The translations under genes and the position numbers were made by a program. A stretch of DNA of 64,000 bases. It comes from JAXMEB01 sp046348545. GTDB taxonomy: Bacteria > Pseudomonadota > Gammaproteobacteria > Berkiellales > Berkiellaceae. The stretch covers positions 1-64,000 of the forward strand of contig JAXMEB010000002.1 in NCBI GenBank assembly GCA_046348545.1. The letters are read 5' to 3'. The notes beneath the pieces were generated by a model. The model ran no database searches, was not told where the DNA came from, and saw only the letters and a program-made list of their open reading frames with translations. Shown piece after piece: positions 27,644 to 35,600 of the stretch; within the stretch, counting starts at the first letter, position 1; each line of letters begins with the position of its first letter.

Positions 27644-28414
27644 ATGGGCGACACGAAGGGTCAAGAGACGCCGCTAATTGAGCTAGAACACATTGGCGTT
27701 TTTTTGAATCAAAAATGGATACTGCAGGATATCGATTTAAGTGTACTGCCAAGTCAAATCTTAACGCTCATTGGGCCAAATGGCTCGGGCAAGACGACAC
27801 TGGTCAAGGTTATGGCCGGCTTAGTGGCCCCCACAGTGGGGGTGAGGAAGATCCGGGCTGGACTCAAAATGGGGTATATGCCCCAGAAATTGAGCTTCGA
27901 TCCGATTATGCCTTTAACAGTTAAATCTTTCTTGAGGTTAGCCCCTCAAAAGCGCCAGATGCAGCCTCTATTGAATACACTGGGCATTGAGCACGTCTTG
28001 GAACGGCAGATGGTGTCATTATCGGGTGGTGAAACGCAGCGGGTATTACTAGCAAGGGCCTTATTAAGCAAACCTGATTTATTGCTATTAGACGAACCTA
28101 ATCAGGGTATCGATATATTGGGGCAAGATGAGCTCTATGCTTTACTTAAAGCGGTTCGTGAAACTGAGCAATGTGGAATTGTTGTTGTATCGCATGATCT
28201 GCACTTTGTCATGGCTGAGACTGATAGGGTGGTGTGCTTGAATCAACACATTTGTTGCCAAGGCTTGCCTGAAGCGGTCACACAAGATCCAGCTTTCTTG
28301 CACCTCTTTGGTGAAGCTTCAAGCTTAGCCCTTTATACTCATAAACATGATCATCAACATACGGTTGAAGGTCAAATTGTCCCACAAGCTCACAAGGGGC
28401 ACGCTCATGATTGA
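27644..28414 (+). CDS. znuC: Zinc ABC transporter, ATP-binding protein
   Basis: A 256-residue ABC ATPase with Walker A GPNGSGKTTL, signature LSGGETQRVLLARALL, Walker B LLLLDEPNQGID and switch HDLHFVM. A His-rich C-terminus (YTHKHDHQHTVEGQ and AHKGHAHD) fits a zinc system. It is divergent from znuA with about 46 bp between starts and overlaps znuB by eight bases. Confidence 0.9.
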   Translation: MGDTKGQETPLIELEHIGVFLNQKWILQDIDLSVLPSQILTLIGPNGSGKTTLVKVMAGLVAPTVGVRKIRAGLKMGYMPQKLSFDPIMPLTVKSFLRLAPQKRQMQPLLNTLGIEHVLERQMVSLSGGETQRVLLARALLSKPDLLLLDEPNQGIDILGQDELYALLKAVRETEQCGIVVVSHDLHFVMAETDRVVCLNQHICCQGLPEAVTQDPAFLHLFGEASSLALYTHKHDHQHTVEGQIVPQAHKGHAHD

Positions 28415-29210
28415 TTTGAATTGGCCAGATTTTTTATGGCGTGCGGTGTTGGGGGGTGTTGGCATTGCACTCGTGAGTGGACCCTTGGGTGTCTTTCTAG
28501 TCTGGCGTCGCATGAGTTATTTCGGTGATGCGCTTGCGCATGCGGGGCTTTTGGGAGTGAGCTTGGCATTGATGCTATCGTGGGCTTTGCCCTTGGGTGT
28601 TTTATCGGTTTGTTTGTTGCTCGCAACGCTTCTGGCTTGGCTTCAAAATAAGGCAGAATTTGCGAGTGATACCCTATTGGGTATTCTTTCGCACACGGTC
28701 TTAGCATTAGGGATTATCGCTGTTTCCATGCTGGAGCAAGGTCAGGTCGATATACTGGGCTATTTGTATGGTGACATTTTAGCGATTACTTGGAGAGAAA
28801 TTGCATTCATTTATGGGGGAGCTACGCTTGTTTTGATTGCGCTGATGAAGCTGTGGCGTCCCTTGTTGAATTTAACCGTTGATTTAGAGTTGGCAGCGGT
28901 TGAAGGTGTCTCTGTTGAAAAGGTGCGCTGGAGTTATGTGATGATACTCGCCTTAGTCGTCGCAGTCGCTATCAAGATGGTTGGTGTGCTGCTGATCACG
29001 GCTATGTTAGTCATACCGGCTGCAGCAAGTCGCCCTTTTAGTCAAAGTCCTGGTGTCATGGCCATATTGTCGAGTGTCGCTGGTTTGTTTGGTGTCATGG
29101 CCGGCATCGCCCTCTCTTATCTCTTTGATATTCCAGCAGGACCGGCTATCGTGATGGCATTAGCCTTATTTTTCTTCATTTCATTGTTTTCCCAGATAAA
29201 AGTTAGTTGA
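28407..29210 (+). CDS. znuB: Zinc ABC transporter, membrane permease
   Basis: A 267-residue ABC-3 family permease with about eight hydrophobic segments, starting MIDLNWPDFLWRAVLGG and containing RRMSYFGDALAHAGLLG and the family motif ITAMLVIPAAASR. ATG 28407 is chosen over an upstream ATG because AAGGGG lies seven bases before it and it overlaps the znuC stop, as usual in this operon. Confidence 0.9.
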   Translation: MIDLNWPDFLWRAVLGGVGIALVSGPLGVFLVWRRMSYFGDALAHAGLLGVSLALMLSWALPLGVLSVCLLLATLLAWLQNKAEFASDTLLGILSHTVLALGIIAVSMLEQGQVDILGYLYGDILAITWREIAFIYGGATLVLIALMKLWRPLLNLTVDLELAAVEGVSVEKVRWSYVMILALVVAVAIKMVGVLLITAMLVIPAAASRPFSQSPGVMAILSSVAGLFGVMAGIALSYLFDIPAGPAIVMALALFFFISLFSQIKVS

Positions 29211-29317
29211 TTTTCTTTATTGCTCAAATCTTTTTGCATTGCATTGCATTGCGTTGCAGAGCGTGCTAACTTCGAACGTTCCTAAGCTTTAGTATTATGA
29301 GTGGTGAGGAGTTAATC

Positions 29318-30772
29318 ATGTTTGCTGGGATAAGAAATGTTTGGACTCAATTGAGAACTGATCCGGTTGGTTATATCGCAAATGGTTGGTCTGCTGCAAC
29401 CAGAGATTATGAGGTCTCGATTGTACCCCTGGTACGACTTGGTGATAATCCAGGTGACTTCACTGATGTTGGCTTATTTGTCGCTGAGTTATATGAACTT
29501 GCTGAAAATGGTCTGCTCAAAGACCAAGTTGCTTATAAGGCTTGGGAAACAAACTTTAAAGAAAATAACAAGCGGACTGAACAGCGAGTAGAAATTTCTG
29601 AGAGTGGTGAAGTTACTACCCAGGAAATCAAAGTTTATCCCACAGAAGCACAAACCATTGATGCGCTTCGACAGGAGAGGCCAGAACTTGCGAAATCCTT
29701 GTTAACTGAAGATCTAGACACAGAAGATGAAAACAGTTTCATTTTTAAGACGTCATTTGAACTAGCCGTCTTACCATTTACTTTTAAAGACGGCAAGCGT
29801 TTCATCCCCGATGAGATTAAGTCTGAAATCAGCCGTGAATTTAATGCGCGCCTGAAAAATGGTCATGCATTACAATACCCTGTTTCGAAATTAACGGTCG
29901 AGGGTGCGTATTTATCTCAAATTAAGGACGCTGGTTTGGCGTTGAGGCCTGGCTTTTCATCTTGTATGCATGTCACGTTAAACTTGAGCAATCCTGTTAA
30001 ATTTCAATCTAAAAAGGAAAAGCTGGCGCATTATGGTGCAACTTGGCTTGCGCTCATGCTAACCGGAATTGCTGTTCTCACGATTACAGCGGTGGCTACC
30101 TATGGCGTGACAGGGTTTCTTGCTTTAGCCGCAGCGACCTTCTGGGTGAAACGATCTGGGAATAATTTTGGCCTCTTTGATAATGTTGAAATGTTGCTTC
30201 GAGAAGTACCAGCCATTTTCTCAAAAGACTTTAAGTGGATAAACGGCTTTACCTGGCGCAAAGCACTGAATGCAACCCTTAAAACGGCGGCTGTCCTAAC
30301 ATTGGCAACCATGGCAGGCTATGCTGTTGGGGCGTCGGTGATGGAGCTCGCATTACCTGCAGTGGCCACTGAAGCGCTACCGGCTTTAATGTTAAAAGCT
30401 TTACCCGCCTTGCAAGCGACTTTTGCTGCCTTCACAGGCCTTACGGTGTTTGTGACTGCCTTCTTAGGAAGTCTCGGACCCTTGAGAAAAGAGCGCGGAT
30501 TGTCACCCAATGACAAAACGATCATTGTGTCAGAAGATGCAGCAGATAGATTGCCTGAAGCATATGTTTTGACAAATTCAAAGAAGGCTCGCACTGCTTT
30601 ATTTGATAAACTGGATGAGCGTGCACAGCAGGAAGGTGTTGATCTGAGTCAATGTGATGATCAAGCTAAAGTTTATCTCATCAAGCGTATTGTGAAAGGC
30701 GATGGATTGATGACAGCCCTTAAACGAGCAGAGGAAAAACACTTTGTGACGCCTCGTTCGGCAATGCACTAG
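29318..30772 (+). CDS. Membrane protein of unknown function, effector candidate
   Basis: A 484-residue protein that I do not recognise. ATG 29318 is chosen because GAGGAG lies seven bases upstream; an in-frame ATG at 29297 has no ribosome site. Residues 1-235 are soluble and mixed, with IVPLVRLGDNPGDFTDVG and a repeated acidic region TEDLDTEDENS. Residues about 240-290, 320-355 and 365-395 are hydrophobic, giving four or more membrane segments; a cytosolic helical tail follows. No signal peptide. It is a single-gene unit closed by a good terminator. A soluble N-domain with internal hydrophobic hairpins is common among Legionella-type effectors, but nothing here proves secretion. Confidence 0.6.
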   Translation: MFAGIRNVWTQLRTDPVGYIANGWSAATRDYEVSIVPLVRLGDNPGDFTDVGLFVAELYELAENGLLKDQVAYKAWETNFKENNKRTEQRVEISESGEVTTQEIKVYPTEAQTIDALRQERPELAKSLLTEDLDTEDENSFIFKTSFELAVLPFTFKDGKRFIPDEIKSEISREFNARLKNGHALQYPVSKLTVEGAYLSQIKDAGLALRPGFSSCMHVTLNLSNPVKFQSKKEKLAHYGATWLALMLTGIAVLTITAVATYGVTGFLALAAATFWVKRSGNNFGLFDNVEMLLREVPAIFSKDFKWINGFTWRKALNATLKTAAVLTLATMAGYAVGASVMELALPAVATEALPALMLKALPALQATFAAFTGLTVFVTAFLGSLGPLRKERGLSPNDKTIIVSEDAADRLPEAYVLTNSKKARTALFDKLDERAQQEGVDLSQCDDQAKVYLIKRIVKGDGLMTALKRAEEKHFVTPRSAMH

Positions 30773-30788
30773 TTTTCTTCTAAACATT

Positions 30789-30817
30789 AAAACCCGCCCT
30801 TCTGGCGGGTTTTTTTT
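30789..30817 (+). terminator. Rho-independent terminator
   Basis: Stem CCCGCC/GGCGGG with loop CTTCT is preceded by AAAA and followed by eight T, 17 bases after the stop of the 484-residue protein gene. It is a textbook intrinsic terminator. Confidence 0.92.
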
Positions 30818-30837
30818 GAGCCACTCTAAAATTAACC

Positions 30838-30864
30838 AGTATGTGTATTTTAATTGCACATACT
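30838..30864. promoter_or_regulatory. AbiE operator 1 (27-bp inverted repeat)
   Basis: AGTATGTGTA (30838-30847), seven bases, then TGCACATACT (30855-30864): ten-base arms with one mismatch. The same palindrome recurs 52 bases downstream. It is the probable binding site of the AbiEi antitoxin encoded just after it. Confidence 0.75.
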
Positions 30865-30877
30865 AGTCGGAAGCCTC

Positions 30878-30906
30878 TTGCTAAGAACTAGTATGTGTAC
30901 TAGTAT
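30878..30906 (+). promoter_or_regulatory. Candidate abiE promoter
   Basis: TTGCTA (30878-30883), a 17-base spacer, and TAGTAT (30901-30906), each matching the sigma-70 consensus at four of six positions. The -10 falls inside the spacer of operator 2, so bound antitoxin would block polymerase. Confidence 0.45.
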
Positions 30907-30916
30907 TACACATACT
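30890..30916. promoter_or_regulatory. AbiE operator 2 (27-bp inverted repeat)
   Basis: AGTATGTGTA (30890-30899), seven bases, then TACACATACT (30907-30916): a perfect ten-base inverted repeat with the same 7-base spacer as operator 1. The two palindromes start exactly 52 bases apart, close to five helical turns, so both face the same side of the DNA. The downstream arm ends one base before the GGAG ribosome site of abiEi. Confidence 0.8.
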
Positions 30917-30925
30917 GGAGAAATT

Positions 30926-31564
30926 ATGAATATTTATGCGTTGCGTAGATTGGCTGGTCGAGAAGAAATTGATTATCCTTTTCTATTACAAGCATTATCA
31001 GCATATCAGCAACCCAGAAAGAAAATTCAGTCCCTCTTAGCATCTGGTGATTTAATTCGAATCAAAAAAGGTTTGTATATTTTTGGAGAGAGGGTTAGAA
31101 AAGAGCCTTATGCTAAGGAAGTGCTTGCGAATTTAATTTATGGTCCTTCAGCATTATCCTTAGAATATGCTCTTAGCTATTATGGGTTGATCCCTGAAAG
31201 AGTTGAAACACTGACGTCTATCACCAATAATCGAAATAAGCATTTTGAGACACCGGTTGGTTCTTTTGATTATAGCTATTTAACTTCTAAGAAATATGCA
31301 CTAGGAATTGCTCAAATTCAATTGACACCACAAACGTATTTTTTGATGGCAACGAAAGAGAAGGCTTTAGCAGATTTTCTGATGTTGAGGTCAGATCAAT
31401 TTGAGTCTGAATCGATTTTGCATGAACATTTGGTCGAAAATCTTAGAATAGAAGAAAGGATTTTGAAACACTTTGATTATCAATTCATTTCTCGATTGGT
31501 GTTAACATATAAAAATAAAAATGTTACTTTGCTAAAAAAATTAATCGAGAAGCATCATGCATGA
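30926..31564 (+). CDS. abiEi: AbiEi-type antitoxin / transcriptional regulator
   Basis: A 212-residue protein starting MNIYALRRLAGREEIDYPF. It has an N-terminal winged-helix region (LLQALSAYQQPRKKIQSLL, GDLIRIKKGLYIFG) and the C-terminal AbiEi domain with YGPSALSLEYALSYYGLIPE and TKEKALADFLML. It is the antitoxin and autorepressor of a type IV toxin-antitoxin pair. ATG 30926 follows GGAGAAATT; upstream ATG codons lie inside the operators. It overlaps the toxin start by eight bases, the usual coupling in these systems. Confidence 0.85.
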   Translation: MNIYALRRLAGREEIDYPFLLQALSAYQQPRKKIQSLLASGDLIRIKKGLYIFGERVRKEPYAKEVLANLIYGPSALSLEYALSYYGLIPERVETLTSITNNRNKHFETPVGSFDYSYLTSKKYALGIAQIQLTPQTYFLMATKEKALADFLMLRSDQFESESILHEHLVENLRIEERILKHFDYQFISRLVLTYKNKNVTLLKKLIEKHHA

Positions 31565-32420
31565 CATAATATTCACTATGCTCGAAAAATATAAGTGTGA
31601 GTCTTTTCAAGATTATACCAATGCATTAAAAGAAATAATACAAGAAATTGCTTTGCTGGGGTTATGGCGATCTAAATTTTTTGATAAAGCTGCTTTTTAT
31701 GGCGGCACTTCTCTTCGTATTTTATATGGATTAGATCGTTTTTCGGAAGATCTTGATTTTTCATTGATGCATCGAAATGATGCATTTGACTTGGATCCTT
31801 TTAACCGAGCTGTTCAAAAGGAATTGGAAGCATTTGGCTTTCAAATGGAAGTTGAGCCCATTATCAAAAAGAAAACGCAAATCGTGTCAGCTTTTATTAA
31901 AGGGGGTACTCAGGTTCAGTTGCTGAATATCAATGCGCCTCATGCGTACACGAAATTCATCCCGAAAGGACAATTGCTTCAAATGAAGATGGAGGTGGAT
32001 ACCGATCCACCTCCAGATTTTAGAACAGAAACAAAAATACTACTGCAACCCATACCCTTTTCTGTAACACATTATGCCTTAGAAGACAGTTTTGCAGGTA
32101 AAATGCACGCGCTTTTATGTCGTAAATGGGAAAAGAGAGTAAAAGGGCGAGATTGGTATGATTTTGTTTGGTTTATTGCCCGTCAGGTCCCTTTACATAT
32201 AAAACATCTAGAAGCTAGATTAATTCAATCTGGGCATTGGCCGGCAGGAAAATTATTGACAGAGCATGATCTACAAGAAAAATTACAAGAGAAAATTAAG
32301 GCGCTCAACATTGTACAAGCTAAGCAAGATGTTGAGCGATTTCTTAGATCGGTAGCGGCAACAGCGTTATGGTCTACTGAGTTCTTTAATGACTTGGCTC
32401 AGAGAATAAAAGTAGTATAA
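31557..32420 (+). CDS. abiEii: AbiEii/AbiGii-type nucleotidyltransferase toxin
   Basis: A 287-residue nucleotidyltransferase with the diagnostic motif GGTSLRILYGLDRFSEDLDF (residues 49-68), giving catalytic Asp65 and Asp67, and the motif KGRDWYDFVWF near residue 195. Family members are bacteriostatic toxins acting on tRNA or NTP targets and giving phage abortive infection. The pair looks complete. An alternative start (MLEKYK) lies 21 bases downstream. A family A element begins seven bases after the stop. Confidence 0.88.
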   Translation: MHDIIFTMLEKYKCESFQDYTNALKEIIQEIALLGLWRSKFFDKAAFYGGTSLRILYGLDRFSEDLDFSLMHRNDAFDLDPFNRAVQKELEAFGFQMEVEPIIKKKTQIVSAFIKGGTQVQLLNINAPHAYTKFIPKGQLLQMKMEVDTDPPPDFRTETKILLQPIPFSVTHYALEDSFAGKMHALLCRKWEKRVKGRDWYDFVWFIARQVPLHIKHLEARLIQSGHWPAGKLLTEHDLQEKLQEKIKALNIVQAKQDVERFLRSVAATALWSTEFFNDLAQRIKVV

Positions 32421-32426
32421 GTTAGT

Positions 32427-32587
32427 TATACCCTTCACAGCTGAATTTTCGGGGTTGTTGCCTTCGCGATTCTCATCGCAGTCATGTACTTTGTGTGCAC
32501 TCCTGCGTCTCGAACGCTCAGCGCCCATGCCTGCTGAAGCTCGTAGAGCGCAGGTAGGTACCCGAAAAATCATCTGTTATGGGTATA
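32427..32587 (-). repeat. Family A palindromic element, copy 3, enlarged (161 bp)
   Basis: It runs from TATACCCTTCACAGC to GTTATGGGTATA and matches consensus except for a 33-bp insertion after AGCGCC (about 32526-32558). The extra length is again a multiple of three. It is intergenic, directly after abiEii. Confidence 0.88.
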
Positions 32588-32699
32588 TAAAAGCAATGAA
32601 TGATAATCGACTGAGAAAATTATTTGGATTGTGCTAGAATCAGCCCCTTTATGAATCTGTAAATATAAATTCTATCTTCAGGTGAATGAGGGAAGTAGT

Positions 32700-35600
32700 A
32701 TGTTAGATGGCCATTCAAAAGACGTTAAAAAACACAAACGCCAAAAAGAGGTGAATATTAAACGTAATACAATTGTTCCCAAAGAGGCTTATCAACGTCT
32801 ATTCACTGAATGGTTTTCAGTAGTAGAAAATTTGAATTATTTTAGACGACAAGATGAGACATTTAGTTTTTTGAAAAGATGGGGTGCACTCATTTCGAAA
32901 GAAGATGCAGAGCTTTCTTCATTTGCTATTTACTTTCTTAATGTGCGGCTAAAGGTGCTTTCTCAAGAAGGTACATTTGAGGCGAGTCAAAAATCTATAC
33001 TCCTGATAGGAGATATCATTTTTAAGCATTTTGCTTATTTTAATATCAATCAGAAAATACCTTTTATTCGTGCGATAGGACATGAAATATTACATTTCGC
33101 TAGTTCGCTTGATAGAGATGCGCAGATTTTACATATTGCTCAAAGTACAAAAAAATGGTCTCAATTGCTAAATTATATACCTATCTGTTTTGAAATTTTT
33201 TCGATGTATGCATCTCTACAGTTAGAGTATTTTGACTTGCAGATGAATGATGGTGGTAGAGTATCGTTTCGAGAAAAGCTTTTGAAAGAAAGCCCAGAAT
33301 TCCCTATAGAGATTGTTCAGGTTGCAAGTCAATTTGGTAATATCTTTAGTAAAATGGGGGATAGAAGAAATAGTGAGGAAGCATATCGAATCGCAAGTCA
33401 TGCGACAAGCTGGATCCAAGAAAAAATCTTAGACGATAATAATCCAAAACCATTAACAGAATTTTATATTGAACTACTTCAGAAATCAGGAATCTATCTT
33501 GAGCAATTAGGGGATATCATATCAGAGTTTCAAACTAAAGATAAAGTGAGTGCAATCGATAGTGCAATTATAGAACTGAAAATGCTCTGGCATGTGTTTG
33601 AAGAAGATAACAGTGATTCAATTACATCAGGAGAGGATCAAACTAGACCTTTATCTAATGTTATTGAGGCGTTTTCTTCAGAAACTCGCGATATTTCGAA
33701 CTTGCTAAGAGCATCAATTAATATTGTAATATCGTTATCTGAAAAAATAATTTCACTTGACGAGAGAAAATTATTTCTGAGGCTCTATTTGAAGTGGCGT
33801 GAAGTTTTACCAGAACAAGGTGTTGGCGCAACACTCCAAACTCGGATTTTAAATGAGCTGTGGGGAGAAATCAGTGCGAGTATTGGGAAGCGCTTTCAAA
33901 AGCAAAATACAAGTTCTGTCAAGTCGACTTCAGCTTCAAAAGAATTAAAATACTCTCCAATTGACCTCCAGTCACTGTTCCTCAAATGGTTTGAATTAGC
34001 AGAAAATATCAATAGCGAGGAAAGAACTAAACTACTCTTTAGATTTTATGAAGAGAATAAAATGGTTTTAAGGCCAATTTCAAGTCGAGATCCAGAGGTA
34101 AATGAGGAGAGGAATCTGCTGAGAGATGCCGCTATTAACCGGCTTATACAGCTACAATCACAAAACAACTTAACCTCTATACTGAAATGGGCTGGATTGT
34201 TTGAATCAATTTTGATTGATTTTTTTAATCCACCTTCTATCAGTTTTTCTTTTAAAGCTTGTAATATTGAAAGGGTTATTTCCGGGTACGAGTGCTTTTT
34301 AAACGTATTTTATGAAGATATGCTTCGAGTGCGCGATAGAAAATCTAATGAAGAATCTTGGGCCGCTCTGAAGCCAAATATAGTTTTTTATCAGAAACAT
34401 CTGATCGAGCCTATGATAGCGTATCGCATTGAGCTCGTTAAATGGGCTTTTCAAGTCAACCCCCAAGAAGATGATGCCGAGAGTGCGCGTTTGCGTCAGC
34501 GTATCAAAGAGCATCCGGAAGAGTACATTAAAGAGGCTTTCCTTTTTGGAATTCAATATGCATTATTTCTATGTGTTCGTCAAAAAGAAAGGGCTGATGC
34601 TGAATCATTGTATATTTATCTATTAGATAATTTAGTCAATTTTAGGCTAAATTCTCTATTCCCTGAAGGGATACTCTCTAGTGCGAAGCGAGCAAGATTG
34701 ATTGAAGTAATCAATGAACAGCTGCAATATTTAAAGTCAGCGATTATGAGTGATAAACCCCATTGGTTTTTATCTGGGATTGAGTCGATGTTCGAAAAAA
34801 GCAAATTTCTAGCTGTTTCAGAATTGTATCGTCTCTTAGGCGTTACCGAGGAAATTGCCAAAGATTTCGATGATGATCTCGAGTCATGGCAATCTAAGTT
34901 TTTTACTGAGAACGACCAAGCTGCTCCGACTGAAAATCGATTGATTGACCAGAAACAACCAAATTCTGATGGATCTAAGACGCCTCATATTGATAGTGTT
35001 CATTCAAGCACTTCCCCCCAGAAATTTGAGCAGGGCGGATCCTTAACACTAAAACAACCCTCTCAAAAGGTACTGATTAGGAGAATGAAAGCCGAAAATG
35101 CTCGTTTAGCAAAGCAAGAGCGAGTTGAACGGCAACAAAAGGAAGCTGAGGAACGCAAACGTCAAGCAGAGGAAGAGGCTCGGCGTATTGCAGCAGAAGT
35201 ATCTGAAGTTAAGATCGAGGAGATATACCCACAACAGATGATTTTTCGGGTAGGCGCCGAGCGTTCGAGACGCAGGAGTGTACACAAGGTACATGACTGC
35301 GGTGAGAATCGCGAAGGCAACAACCCCGAAAATTCAGGTGTGAAGGGTATAAAGACAAAAGCGGTACAAGAGGATATTGTTTTAACCTCCTCCCCCTCTA
35401 ACGCTCAATCAAAAACAAGAAAAAAATCACGTCGAAAAACGAATTTAGATGCTGCTAGAGACCGTAGAAAGTTAGAAGAAAAACGACTTCACGAAGAAGC
35501 GATGCTAGAAGCTTCAAAGCAAAATGCAAAACAAGAGACTACGAAGAAAGTAGCGCGATCTCGCTCACCAAGCCTTCAACCGAAAGAAGGCAACCAGGCT

